A stretch of DNA of 64,000 nucleotides from Acidobacteriota bacterium (GTDB taxonomy: Bacteria; Acidobacteriota; Terriglobia; Terriglobales; Acidobacteriaceae), in contig JAKAJO010000092.1 of the NCBI GenBank assembly GCA_021813745.1, forward strand, positions 62,001-126,000. The letters are read 5' to 3'. The notes under the pieces were generated by a model that was not told where the DNA came from, made no database searches, and worked only from the letters and a program-made list of their open reading frames with translations. Positions within the stretch are counted from its first letter, which is position 1. Each line of letters opens with the position of its first letter. Below are positions 55,056-63,881 of the stretch, piece after piece. The position numbers were made by a program, and so were the translations under genes.

Positions 55056-55736
55056 GTGATCCTTCGATCGGTTCGTTTCAGCTTCCCCTTGCTGGGCTTG
55101 TTGTGTGTTGCCCAGGGGCTCACTTTGGCTCTGCCCGCGCACGCGCAGCTTGGCGGTGCACCGACCACGCCTGTGCATGATCCAGCGGCCCTCCGGCCCC
55201 CTGCCGGTGCCCGCGTCGCCATCGTCGAGTTTGAAGACATGGAGTGCCCGGATTGCGCCCAGGCCAATCCTCTGTTGCGTGAAGCGGCCGAGAAGTACAA
55301 CATCCCATGGATTCGCCATGACTTTCCGCTGCCATTCCACACGTGGAGCATGCAAGCCGCCGTCAATGCGCGCTGGTTTGATACCAAGAGCAAGAAGCTG
55401 GGCGATGATTACCGTGACGCAGTCTTTGCCAACCAGCCCTCCATCGTGGACCTGAATAATTTGCGTCAGTTCACAGAACGATTTGCTCAGAGTCACGGCG
55501 TTGCGTTGCCGTTCGCCATGGACCCGCAGGGCAAGCTGATTGCCGAGGTGAAGGCCGATTATGCCCTGGGCCAGCGTGTCGGCATCGAGCACACGCCCAC
55601 CATCTGGGTCGTCACGTCTAACTCCAAGGGTGCTCCCTTTGTGGAGGTCGTCGATCGTACCAAGCTCTTTCAGCTGATCGACCAGGCCTTGGCCGACACA
55701 CGCACCACCGCGCCCGCGCGCACTGCGCGCAAGTAA
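55056..55736 (+). CDS. Secreted DsbA-like thioredoxin-fold protein 1
   Basis: A 226-residue exported thioredoxin-fold protein with signal peptide (FPLLGLLCVAQGLTLALPAHA) and redox motif CPDC (C64, C67) in VEFEDMECPDCAQANPLL. The thioredoxin_4/DsbA-like helical part follows, and the cis-proline segment is HTPTIWVV. Such proteins form or isomerise disulfides in the periplasm. A GTG start is used, with AAGGGAG about 12 bases upstream; ATG does not occur at the right place. It is followed after 47 bases by a close paralogue. Confidence 0.88.
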   Translation: MILRSVRFSFPLLGLLCVAQGLTLALPAHAQLGGAPTTPVHDPAALRPPAGARVAIVEFEDMECPDCAQANPLLREAAEKYNIPWIRHDFPLPFHTWSMQAAVNARWFDTKSKKLGDDYRDAVFANQPSIVDLNNLRQFTERFAQSHGVALPFAMDPQGKLIAEVKADYALGQRVGIEHTPTIWVVTSNSKGAPFVEVVDRTKLFQLIDQALADTRTTAPARTARK

Positions 55737-55783
55737 CTGCTGGGTGCGCAGCCCACTCTCAAATCGAAGGAGTACTTGTCTGC

Positions 55784-56467
55784 ATGTTTGAAGTTCTGAC
55801 TCGACGCGTTGGCGTGCAACTTGCGACGGCCGCTACCGCTCTGCTGCTGGCTACCACTGCGCACGCGCAGTTCGCTGCTCCCCCCGGAGGGACACAGGTT
55901 CTGGATTCCGAAGCTCTCAAGCCACCCGCAGGAGCTCGCGTGGCTATCGTCGAGTTTGACGATCTGCAGTGCCCGGCTTGCGCAAGCGCGAATCCCATCC
56001 TGATGAAGGCGGCCGCTCAGTACCATATTCCGTGGATTCGGCACGACTTCCTGATTCCGTACCATACCTGGAGCCTGACCGCAGCCATCACGGCGCGCTA
56101 CCTCGACCAGAAGAGCAAGGCTCTGGGCGATGACTATCGCAACAGCGTCTTTGCGGATCAGAACTATATCTACAACCCCATGATGCTGCGCCAGTTCAAC
56201 GACAACTTTGCGCGAAAGCATGGCATCACATTGCCTGCCGAACTGGATCCGCAGGGAAAGCTAGCCAGCGAAGTGCAGGCGGACACCGACCTTGGTCGGC
56301 GAACCGGAATTCACCATACGCCCACAATTTTTGTTGTGACAGCCCACAGCAAGGGGGCGCCTTTCATTGAAGTCATGCACCCAGCCCAGGATCTTGATCA
56401 GATCATCGAGCAGGCCCTGGTGGATACAACGCCGGCGCCGGCTGCAAAGTCCGCTCATCTGCGGTAG
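55784..56467 (+). CDS. Secreted DsbA-like thioredoxin-fold protein 2
   Basis: A 227-residue paralogue of the preceding gene. The signal peptide is followed by ALKPPAGARVAIVEFDDLQ and CPAC (C63, C66), and cis-Pro is in HTPTIFVV. Many blocks match protein 1, for example PWIRHDF and KSKALGDDYR. The pair is a tandem duplication with diverged active-site dipeptides (PD versus PA), which changes redox potential in known Dsb proteins. It is probably periplasmic; partner oxidase (DsbB or VKOR) is not in the window. Confidence 0.88.
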   Translation: MFEVLTRRVGVQLATAATALLLATTAHAQFAAPPGGTQVLDSEALKPPAGARVAIVEFDDLQCPACASANPILMKAAAQYHIPWIRHDFLIPYHTWSLTAAITARYLDQKSKALGDDYRNSVFADQNYIYNPMMLRQFNDNFARKHGITLPAELDPQGKLASEVQADTDLGRRTGIHHTPTIFVVTAHSKGAPFIEVMHPAQDLDQIIEQALVDTTPAPAAKSAHLR

Positions 56468-56491
56468 CCGGGCACTGCGGAATGTGCCGCT

Positions 56492-57844
56492 TCAAACCGC
56501 CTGGAGCAACTCCCGCGTAGCCAGCCACCAGGCATCAAACACTGAGAGCGCCCGTTCGCACTGGATGCGATGGCGCTCTTTTTTTTCGCGGGTCTTCTTC
56601 CGCAATTCTTCTTCGAGAGGCTCCAGCAGATCAAAGGTGATATTTGCCGGCTGAAAGTGCCTGGCATCCGCGTGGGTGATGTAATGCACCAGAGAGCCCA
56701 GCGCCGATCCGCGCGGAGCGGGCACTGGTTCACGACCCTGTGCAAGCGCCGCCGCATGGATTCCCGCCAGCATGCCTGTCGCGATCGATTCCGTGTAGCC
56801 CTCCACACCGGAAAGCTGTCCCGCAAAAAGAATTGAAGGGGTCTGCCGCAGCCGCAACGACTCGTCCAGCAGCGCTGGCGCACAGATATACGTGTTGCGA
56901 TGAATCTGGCCGTAGCGCAGGAAACGCGCGTTTTCCAGTCCGGGAATGAGCCGCAGCACGCGAGCCTGCTCGCCAAACTTCAGGTGATTCTGGAAGCCAA
57001 CCAGGTTATAGCTGTCGGCGCGCAGGTTTTCCTTGCGCAATTGCACCACGGCCCAGGGTGTCTTGCCCGTGCGCGGATCGCGCAGGCCAACCGGCTTCAT
57101 CGGGCCAAAGCGCAGCGTGTCGCGGCCGCGCCGTGCCAGCACTTCAATCGGAAGGCAGCCCTCGAAGTAGTCCAGCTGCTCCCACTCCTTGGCCTCGGCT
57201 GCTTCGGCTGCCACCAGCGCCTCATAAAAGCGGTCATATTCCTCGCGGGTCATGGGGCAGTTGATGTAGTCGGCGGTGCCCTTATCCCAGCGCGCTGCAA
57301 AGTAAACGCGGTCCATGTCGATGGAGTCCGCATCGACGATGGGTGAGATGGAGTCATAAAACGCCAGATGCTCGGATCCGGTCAGCCGCTGAATCTCCGC
57401 GCTCAGAGCGGGCGAGGTGAGCGGCCCCGTCGCCACGATCGTCAGACCGTCCTCGGGCTCCAGCGTTGTCACTTCGTCTCGAATCACGCGGATGCGCGGT
57501 TCCGCGGCAATGGCCTGTGCAATGCGGCGCGAAAACTCCACGCGATCCACGGCGAGCGCATGGCCGGCCGGAACAGCAGTTTCATCCGCAAATCGCAACA
57601 ACACAGAGCCTGCGCGGCGCATCTCCTGCTTCAGTAGCCACGGCGCGGTGTTGGGCGACTCGCTCTTCAGCGAGTTGGAGCAGACCAGCTCGCCAAACTC
57701 CGTCGTCTGATGCGCCGGCGTGAGGCGCGGCTTGCCGTCGACAATAGTCCGCATCTCATAGAGATCCACCTCGCAGCCAAAGCGTGCCGAGGTCAGCGCC
57801 GCTTCAGGGCCGGCCAGTCCGCCGCCCATGACGCGGATCTTCAT
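56492..57844 (-). CDS. trmFO: Methylenetetrahydrofolate-tRNA-(uracil-5-)-methyltransferase TrmFO
   Basis: FAD- and folate-dependent enzyme that makes 5-methyluridine at tRNA position 54. About 450 residues, as usual. The FAD motif VMGGGLAGPEAAL is at residues 5-17 and the conserved ELVCSNSLKSE follows near residue 52. GYTESIATGMLAGIHAAALA and TPRGS-like residues near the C-terminus fit the family. ATG 57844 overlaps the GNAT gene stop (ATGA), so the two are co-translated. A longer frame upstream is not conserved. Confidence 0.96.
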   Translation of the reverse strand: MKIRVMGGGLAGPEAALTSARFGCEVDLYEMRTIVDGKPRLTPAHQTTEFGELVCSNSLKSESPNTAPWLLKQEMRRAGSVLLRFADETAVPAGHALAVDRVEFSRRIAQAIAAEPRIRVIRDEVTTLEPEDGLTIVATGPLTSPALSAEIQRLTGSEHLAFYDSISPIVDADSIDMDRVYFAARWDKGTADYINCPMTREEYDRFYEALVAAEAAEAKEWEQLDYFEGCLPIEVLARRGRDTLRFGPMKPVGLRDPRTGKTPWAVVQLRKENLRADSYNLVGFQNHLKFGEQARVLRLIPGLENARFLRYGQIHRNTYICAPALLDESLRLRQTPSILFAGQLSGVEGYTESIATGMLAGIHAAALAQGREPVPAPRGSALGSLVHYITHADARHFQPANITFDLLEPLEEELRKKTREKKERHRIQCERALSVFDAWWLATRELLQAV

Positions 57845-58341
57845 GACTCGTCTCCAGACTTGACCACGCCTGCCAGCCGCAGCAGTGCGTCGCCTGTCAC
57901 GCGAACGTTGCGCCACTCATCCAGAAAATCCGCTCCCATCGCTCGATAGAATTCGATGGCCGGCGTGTTCCAGTCCAGGACCTCCCACTGCAGCCGCGGA
58001 CAGTTCCGCTCGACGGCAATGGCGGCGACCCGTTGCAACAGCGCTTTGCCGATGCCGTGGCCCCGGAACTCAGGCAGAACGAACAGATCCTCGAGATAGA
58101 GACCCGGGCGGCCGAGCCAAGTGGAGTAGTTGAAGAAGTAAAACGCAAAGCCCGCCGGAACTCCGTCGTGTTCGGCCATCAGGCAGAAAAACATCGGGTT
58201 GGGGCCAAACCCGTCGCGGACGAGGTCGGCTTCTGTGGCCGTTACCGCCTCCGGCTCCCGTTCGTAAGTGGCAAGGGCCCGGATAAAGGCTAGAATCTGT
58301 GGCACATCCGCCACCGTAGCTTGACGGATTGAGGTGGTCAT
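57841..58341 (-). CDS. GNAT-family N-acetyltransferase
   Basis: A 166-residue GCN5-related acetyltransferase using acetyl-CoA. The start IRQATVADVPQILAFIRALA, then YLEDLFVLPEFRGHGIGKAL with the acetyl-CoA binding motif RGHGIG, are typical. The central LGRPGLYLEDLFV block is close to diamine/spermidine-type acetyltransferases, but the substrate is not assigned. ATG 58341 is preferred over a start 30 bases upstream. It overlaps trmFO by 4 bases and is the upstream gene of that pair. Confidence 0.9.
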   Translation of the reverse strand: MTTSIRQATVADVPQILAFIRALATYEREPEAVTATEADLVRDGFGPNPMFFCLMAEHDGVPAGFAFYFFNYSTWLGRPGLYLEDLFVLPEFRGHGIGKALLQRVAAIAVERNCPRLQWEVLDWNTPAIEFYRAMGADFLDEWRNVRVTGDALLRLAGVVKSGDES

Positions 58342-58687
58342 ATCGTGATTGTAGAGTGTGACGCAGGCCACAATCCGCCGTGGCCTGGGACTCTACTATG
58401 AGAGGACAGGGCAAAGACCTCCTCATGCTCGGGTCTTCCATTCGATCCCCCGGTTGGGACGCAGCGGATTTCACGAACGATTCGGCCAGGGAGTTGCAAT
58501 TCCAGCCGGGTTGCTGAGACACCGGTCTTGTGCAGGAGAGTCGCGACAGTTTAACTTGAGTCGTGCAGTGAGTTGTAGGCTTCGGGCCGGATTGCCGATG
58601 CGGCCAACCTGTCCTGCGGAGCAACTGAACAGATTTTCAATCGAGTGTGCGGCGAACCCGCTCGCCCGAGCTTCCAAGGAGAAAACG
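58342..58687. other. Divergent intergenic region upstream of the TPR gene
   Basis: 346 bases between the divergent GNAT and TPR-protein genes. The plus frame is open through part of it but not protein-like. AAGGAG lies just before the ATG at 58688. No promoter pair or RNA was recognised. Confidence 0.5.
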
Positions 58688-59923
58688 ATGAAACGCAACC
58701 TTACACTTTGGCTGGGTGCAATCGCGTTTGCGCTGGTGCCGGCGCTCGCACAGCAGCAGCCAACGACGCAGCCGGTGGTTGCCATGGGCAAGGTGCACGG
58801 CCATGTGACCAACCCGACCGGGGCGCCGCAAAGCGGCGGTTCAGTGAACTACTTGCAGATCACCCGGCCTGCCTCGGGCCCAGGCCTTGCTCCACAGACC
58901 GCAGACCGCGGCACATTCAAGGTCAGCGACTCCGGCGACTACACCGGTGAGGTTCCTGCGGGCAATTACACCGTGATCTACCGCAGCGAGGGCATGGCAG
59001 CCGATAAGCAGGCAGACCGTCTGGACAATGTGGTGGTCGCGCCGAACGGCGATACCGCGGTGGATTTCGACATGTCCCGCCAGGAGTACATCGACAAGCT
59101 GCCTCCTGAGGAAAAGAAACAACTCGACGAAATCCGCGAAAAGAATGCCACTGCGCTGAAGGCCAATGAGGTCATCAAACACCTCAATGAAGACCTCAAG
59201 ACGGTGACCCAGGACGTCCACGACGCCGATGGAGCGATGGCGACTGCGACGCAGCAGCTCGGACCTTCGGCCGCAAAGGCGGATATTGAAGCCAAGGCCA
59301 ATGAAATCAAGACGGCTAAGTACACCGAGATCGAGACCCTTATGACAAAGGATACGACTGCCAAGCCGGATGCTTCGATCCTGTGGGCGCAGCTGGGATT
59401 GGCACAAAATGGGCTCAAGAAGTACGACGACGCCATCGTTTCCTTTAAGAAGGCGCTGGATGTGGATCTTGCCTCCAAGAAGCCCAATCCCGCGATTCAG
59501 GGCATGGCCAACGCCGGCATGGGTGAGGCCTATGCGCGCAGCGGCAAGGTTGCGGAAGCGAATGCCGCTTACGATGCGGCTGTCAAAGCCAATCCTCCTT
59601 CCGCGTCCTTCTATCTCCGCAACGAGGCCGTCATCTTCTTCCAGCAGGGCAATCAGGATGCCCAGGTGGCCGCAGCCGATGAAGCCCTCAAGGTGGATCC
59701 GAATAATGCGCTGCTCTACTACCTGAAGGGCCAGGGACTGGTTTCCAAAGCCACCATTGACCCGAAGACCCAGCGCATTGTGCTTCCCCCCGATTGCATG
59801 GATGCGTATCAGAAGTATCTGCAACTGGCTCCGGATGGACCCTATGCCAACGACGTGAAGGGAATTCTGGCGCAGGCGGGAGAGAAGGTCAGCTCCAGCT
59901 TCAAAGCCGGAAAGAAACACTAG
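58688..59923 (+). CDS. Secreted protein with carboxypeptidase-regulatory-like and TPR domains
   Basis: A 411-residue exported protein. It has a signal peptide (WLGAIAFALVPALAQ) and a beta-sandwich of the CarboxypepD_reg type (GKVHGHVTNPTGAPQSGGSV to about residue 130). A charged helical linker and TPR repeats follow (ASILWAQLGLAQNGLKKYDD, ALDVDLASKKPNPAIQG, AADEALKVDPNNALLYYLKG). This architecture is common in Acidobacteria and of unknown function. AAGGAG precedes the ATG at good spacing. A strong terminator follows, so it is monocistronic. Confidence 0.8.
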   Translation: MKRNLTLWLGAIAFALVPALAQQQPTTQPVVAMGKVHGHVTNPTGAPQSGGSVNYLQITRPASGPGLAPQTADRGTFKVSDSGDYTGEVPAGNYTVIYRSEGMAADKQADRLDNVVVAPNGDTAVDFDMSRQEYIDKLPPEEKKQLDEIREKNATALKANEVIKHLNEDLKTVTQDVHDADGAMATATQQLGPSAAKADIEAKANEIKTAKYTEIETLMTKDTTAKPDASILWAQLGLAQNGLKKYDDAIVSFKKALDVDLASKKPNPAIQGMANAGMGEAYARSGKVAEANAAYDAAVKANPPSASFYLRNEAVIFFQQGNQDAQVAAADEALKVDPNNALLYYLKGQGLVSKATIDPKTQRIVLPPDCMDAYQKYLQLAPDGPYANDVKGILAQAGEKVSSSFKAGKKH

Positions 59924-59946
59924 TACACAGCACCATGCAACATCGT

Positions 59947-59980
59947 GAGGGGCGCATCGATTGCGCCCCTCGCTTTTTTT
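59947..59980 (+). terminator. Rho-independent terminator after the TPR gene
   Basis: GAGGGGCGCA (59947-59956) and TGCGCCCCTC (59962-59971) form a perfect 10-base stem with a 5-base loop, followed by a run of T (to 59980). It separates the TPR gene from the moeA promoter. Confidence 0.9.
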
Positions 59981-59995
59981 CGCGCAGCGGTGGAA

Positions 59996-60023
59996 TTGCA
60001 TGGGCCGTGCGGCCTTCTACAAT
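59996..60023 (+). promoter_or_regulatory. Probable moeA promoter
   Basis: TTGCAT (59996-60001) and TACAAT (60018-60023) are 16 bases apart. The -10 ends 7 bases before the moeA ATG, so transcription would begin at or beside the start codon. Confidence 0.5.
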
Positions 60024-60030
60024 CCAAGAC

Positions 60031-61293
60031 ATGACGGACGGCCTGCTGAAGTATGTGGATGCGGCGGCTCTGGTCGACGGCGAAGCCCGGCGGCTGCTTC
60101 AGACCAGGCCCGCATCCCAGCGAATTTCGCTTTGGAATGCACAAGGGCGTGTGCTGGCGCAGTCGATCGTTGCCGATATGGATCAGCCGCCTTTCGCGCG
60201 CTCGACGCGAGACGGCTTTGCCTGCCGCTCGGCAGAAATCAATCTCCACACCCCCCTGCATATCGCGGGATCGACGCATGCCGGTGATTCACCCGCCGGA
60301 CCGCTGCCCACCGGCGCAGTTTGGGAGATTATGACCGGTGCTTCCGTGCCCGAGGGCGCAGACTCCGTGGCCATGCTGGAACATGTGGAGCGTAGCGGGC
60401 AGACTGCGCAACTCCGACCGCCGCGCGTCCTGACGCCCGGCGAAAATCTGGTTGCGAGGGGAGCGCAGGCCCGGTCGGGTGAACGCCTCATCGAGGCCGG
60501 CGAAACGCTGGGTCCAGCCCACATTGCCCTGGCGGCAGCTTGCGGATATGAGGATCTCTCCGTATTTGTGCGGCCTCGGGTCGCTATCCTCACAACGGGG
60601 GATGAACTGGTGCCCATTGGGGCAGCTCCCGGACCGGGACAGATTCGCAACTCCAATGCGCCGATGCTCGCTGCTTTGGTCGAGGCTGCCGGAGGCGAGC
60701 CCTGGGTGCTGCCCGCAGCCAGGGACTCCGACTCAGCGCTCGATGCAGCTTTCGAGATCGCCCTCCAGGCAGACATGCTGCTGATCTCCGGTGGCGTTTC
60801 AGCCGGGAAATTTGATCTCGTTGAGCCCTCTCTTGCGCGGCGTGGCGCAAAGTTTCACTTCACCGGCGTGCGGATGCAGCCCGGCAAGCCGATTGTCTTT
60901 GGAGAAGCGCCGCGGATGACTGCCGAGGGTCCGAGCCTCTTGAGACCCGTCCCATTCTTTGGTCTGCCGGGGAATCCGATTTCCTCCGCGGTGACGTTTC
61001 TCCTCTTTGGCGCGCGAGTCCTCAAGGGCCTGGCAGGCGCGCAGTCCCAGGGGCCACGTTTCGTGCTGGCCCGCCTCACAAACGATGTGAGAGGCAAGGC
61101 CGGCTTGACGCGCTTCCTTCCGGCGCTTTGGCAGAGCGATCCGGGCCTTCAGGTTGAACCCCAGGTAGCTCATGTCCACTGGCATGGCTCCGGTGATCAG
61201 GCTGCATTCGCGCGCGCAAACAGCTTTCTGGTTGTCCCGGAAGAGATGGACAACCTTACGGCAGGGACCCTGGTGCACGTTTTACTCTTCTAA
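60031..61293 (+). CDS. moeA: Molybdopterin molybdenumtransferase MoeA
   Basis: Inserts molybdenum into molybdopterin-AMP in molybdenum-cofactor synthesis. The product has about 420 residues, the usual length. Signatures include MDQPPFARSTRDGFAC at residues 50-65, EIMTGASVPEGADSV, the nucleotide-binding TTGDELVPIG and the late GLPGNPISSAVTF. It has no ribosome site; the probable promoter ends 7 bases before the ATG. moaC follows by 19 bases in the same direction, so both Moco genes share a unit. Confidence 0.95.
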   Translation: MTDGLLKYVDAAALVDGEARRLLQTRPASQRISLWNAQGRVLAQSIVADMDQPPFARSTRDGFACRSAEINLHTPLHIAGSTHAGDSPAGPLPTGAVWEIMTGASVPEGADSVAMLEHVERSGQTAQLRPPRVLTPGENLVARGAQARSGERLIEAGETLGPAHIALAAACGYEDLSVFVRPRVAILTTGDELVPIGAAPGPGQIRNSNAPMLAALVEAAGGEPWVLPAARDSDSALDAAFEIALQADMLLISGGVSAGKFDLVEPSLARRGAKFHFTGVRMQPGKPIVFGEAPRMTAEGPSLLRPVPFFGLPGNPISSAVTFLLFGARVLKGLAGAQSQGPRFVLARLTNDVRGKAGLTRFLPALWQSDPGLQVEPQVAHVHWHGSGDQAAFARANSFLVVPEEMDNLTAGTLVHVLLF

Positions 61294-61312
61294 CCAAAGC
61301 CAAGGAGACACA

Positions 61313-61816
61313 ATGCAGAAAGACAAACAGGCAGGTCTTTCCCACTATGACGCATCAGGTCGGGCCGCCATGGTGGATGTCAGCGCCAAGCAGAGTTCCC
61401 GGCGCACAGCCACAGCTTCAGCATTCGTCGAGCTTTCCCAGGCCGTGCTGGCAGCTTTGCCCACGAATCCCAAGGGCAACCCGCTGGAAGTTGCCAGGTT
61501 TGCAGGAATCCAGGCGGCCAAGCGCACTTCGGAACTCATTCCCATGTGTCATCCACTCGCACTGACGCATGTGGATGTGCAGGCCAAAATCGTGGCCGGT
61601 GGCGTGCGCGTTGCCGCCACAGCTTCTACCGTCGGCCCCACCGGCGTCGAGATGGAGGCTTTGACCGCCGCCGCCGTGGCTGCGCTGACGATTTATGACA
61701 TGACCAAGGCCCTCGACAAAGCCATCGTGATTCGCTCTGTGCAACTGGATGCAAAGACGGGCGGAAAATCAGGCGAGTATCGCAGAGCGAAGGGTTCGAC
61801 CGTTCCGGCTTCCTGA
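61313..61816 (+). CDS. moaC: Cyclic pyranopterin monophosphate synthase MoaC
   Basis: Rearranges the GTP-derived intermediate to cyclic pyranopterin monophosphate together with MoaA. About 167 residues, normal for MoaC. Conserved segments are AAMVDVSAKQSSRR near the start, LIPMCHPLALTHVDV, GVEMEALTAAAVA and IYDMTKALDKA with the catalytic Asp and Lys. AAGGAG precedes the ATG. The gene is downstream of moeA; moaA is not in the window. Confidence 0.96.
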   Translation: MQKDKQAGLSHYDASGRAAMVDVSAKQSSRRTATASAFVELSQAVLAALPTNPKGNPLEVARFAGIQAAKRTSELIPMCHPLALTHVDVQAKIVAGGVRVAATASTVGPTGVEMEALTAAAVAALTIYDMTKALDKAIVIRSVQLDAKTGGKSGEYRRAKGSTVPAS

Positions 61817-61865
61817 ACGTACATGTAATGAACTAGGATTCTCCTTCGGCCGGGAGGAACTTTCC

Positions 61866-63326
61866 ATGCTGCGTTTCAAAATATCCGCCGCACTGCTCCT
61901 TTCGCTTGCAGTCACTGCACACGCACAGAAGATTTCCGTCTATCAGACCACGCCGGATCTTCTTGAGGCGCTCTCCGAGCGCGCTCCGCTGTATTTCGAC
62001 AAAGCGGATTTTCCCGGCATTCCCATGATCAGCGTCGACGACGCACAGCGCTTTCAGGAAGTCGACGGCTTCGGCGCCTCGCTGACTGATGCCGCGGCAT
62101 GGCTCTTTGCCAAAAAACTGACACCGGATCAAACGGCGGCCGCCTTCCGGATGCTCTTCGACCGCAAGGGGGGCATCGCGATCAACTTCCTGCGTCAGCC
62201 AGTTGGCTCTTCCGATCTTTCAGTCACGTTCTACTCGTTTGACGACTTATGCCAACAGACGGCCAAGGCCTGTTCTACGCCTGCGGGACAATCTGATCCC
62301 ACTCTCACCCGCTTTTCGCTGGCGCACGACCAGGAGTACATCCTGCCGCTGCTCAAGCAGGCGCTGGCCATCAATCCGGGCATCCATGTCATGCTCACGC
62401 CGTGGAGCCCGCCCGGATGGATGAAGACGACCGGCTCCATGCTCGGCTCGAATCCGGAGACGAAAGAAGCTTCAGCGTTGCGTCCGGAGGCCTACGCGGC
62501 CTTTGCGCAATATCTCGTCAAGACCATCCAGGGCTACCAGGCCGCCGGCGTCCCTGTGTGGGCCCTCAGTGTGCAGAACGAGCCGCTGTATGCGCCGCCT
62601 ACATACAGCGGTATGAAGATGGAGGCTGCCGAGCAGGCGAAGTTCCTTGGTTATGATCTTGGGCCGGCGCTGGTGGCCGCACAGCTCACGCCCAAGGTCA
62701 TGGTCTACGACCACAACTGGGATAGGCCTGATTATCCCGAAACCGTTCTCCGAGATCCCAAGGCGGGCGCGCTGGCTGCCGGCACGGCATGGCACCACTA
62801 TGAGGGCTCGCCTGACGTGATGACGAAGAACCACGAGGAGTTTCCCCAAAAGGACCAGTGGGTGACTGAGTCCAGCGGCGGCGCGTGGCAAAAGGGCAAT
62901 GTGCTGGCCGAGGAAGCAGGCGAGCTGGTCGCCGTGATGCGGAACTGGTCGCGGAGTTACGTCCTCTGGGCTCTGGCCACTGATCAGAACCATGGCCCCT
63001 TCGTGGGTGGGTGCGACACTTGCCGCGGTTTGGTCACGATTGACCTTACCGACGCGACGCACCCGCAGGTGAGGCCCGAGGTGGACTACTACGTGCTTGG
63101 CCAAGCCAGCAAGTTTCTTCTGCCCGGCGCGGTGCGCATCGCCTCCGATGAGCCCGCTGGCGGCACCATTCACGACGTCGCCTTCCTCAATCCGAATGGT
63201 GTTGTTGTCCTTTACCTCCTGAATGCGGGCGCGATGAGCCAGAGCGTCGGGGTCCGCTTCCGCAAAAAGACTGTGGCCACGACAATCCCTGCGGGATCCG
63301 TGGCCACATTGGTATGGAAGCGATGA
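61866..63326 (+). CDS. Secreted glycoside hydrolase family 30 protein
   Basis: An exported glycosidase of about 486 residues with a TIM barrel and a C-terminal beta-sandwich. The signal peptide is LLLSLAVTAHAQ. The acid/base glutamate is E239 in LSVQNEPLYAP and the nucleophile E335 is in WVTESSGGAW. The N-terminal QEVDGFGASLTDAAAWLF is the classic GH30 glucosylceramidase-like signature. Likely substrates are beta-1,6-glucan, glucosylceramide-like or xylan chains; the subfamily is not resolved. GGAGGAA precedes the ATG. It is convergent with the cytochrome gene, 9 bases away. Confidence 0.93.
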   Translation: MLRFKISAALLLSLAVTAHAQKISVYQTTPDLLEALSERAPLYFDKADFPGIPMISVDDAQRFQEVDGFGASLTDAAAWLFAKKLTPDQTAAAFRMLFDRKGGIAINFLRQPVGSSDLSVTFYSFDDLCQQTAKACSTPAGQSDPTLTRFSLAHDQEYILPLLKQALAINPGIHVMLTPWSPPGWMKTTGSMLGSNPETKEASALRPEAYAAFAQYLVKTIQGYQAAGVPVWALSVQNEPLYAPPTYSGMKMEAAEQAKFLGYDLGPALVAAQLTPKVMVYDHNWDRPDYPETVLRDPKAGALAAGTAWHHYEGSPDVMTKNHEEFPQKDQWVTESSGGAWQKGNVLAEEAGELVAVMRNWSRSYVLWALATDQNHGPFVGGCDTCRGLVTIDLTDATHPQVRPEVDYYVLGQASKFLLPGAVRIASDEPAGGTIHDVAFLNPNGVVVLYLLNAGAMSQSVGVRFRKKTVATTIPAGSVATLVWKR

Positions 63327-63335
63327 GGCAGGAGG

Positions 63336-63881
63336 CTAAGGTTTCGTCATGCTGCCGCTCATGCCGGTCGGCGGCGCGGGTGCCGGATGTCCTTCTTCGC
63401 GCTCCTTAGGTGGAAAGTATGGGTCCGGGCTCAGCTTGCCGCGATGGCAGGTGCCGCAGGTTACGGGCATCCCCGAGTTATCAATCTTCCCCACATACTG
63501 GGTGTTGATCTCCTCCACCATCTTGTACATCAGTCGCGCGGTGGCCTTTTCCTTTTTGGAGTCGTCGGCGAAGTTGAGCCGCGGCCGGCCATTTGGCCCG
63601 ATGTTATTCGGGTCGGCTTCATGGCAGGTGCTGCACTCCGTTCCCAGGTCGCCCTCCCACTCATGCATGATCTTGTGGACCTCTTCGGCGGAGGTGTCCT
63701 TGGGTAGCACTTGCAGGTTCTTGGGTGGGGGATAATTGCGGTGCACCACGGTTGGGGGTGCCGCTCCGCTTGCGTCGGGTGCTGGCGCGGGAGTCTGAGC
63801 AGGGCTGGTGACTGCAATGGCGGCCAAGGTAAGTGCTGCCGTCGCGGCTAAGGCAGGGAAGATTGACTTCAAGTGATTCAT
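63336..63881 (-). CDS. Exported di-haem c-type cytochrome, reaction-centre-like
   Basis: A 181-residue exported protein with signal peptide (residues 1-26) and a Pro/Ala linker. Two haem sites are seen, CSTCH (C83, C86, H87) and CGTCH (C142, C145, H146). The pattern HKIMHEWEGDLGTECSTCH, with a Met (M72) before the first haem, resembles the tetrahaem photosynthetic reaction-centre cytochrome fold that is widespread in Acidobacteria as a small electron carrier. A GAGGA precedes the ATG at short spacing. The redox partner is unknown. Confidence 0.88.
   Translation of the reverse strand: MNHLKSIFPALAATAALTLAAIAVTSPAQTPAPAPDASGAAPPTVVHRNYPPPKNLQVLPKDTSAEEVHKIMHEWEGDLGTECSTCHEADPNNIGPNGRPRLNFADDSKKEKATARLMYKMVEEINTQYVGKIDNSGMPVTCGTCHRGKLSPDPYFPPKEREEGHPAPAPPTGMSGSMTKP

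Noticed and set aside
58358..58687. N-terminal extension of the secreted TPR protein
   Set aside because: ATG 58688 has AAGGAG and begins a signal peptide; the upstream frame is not protein-like.
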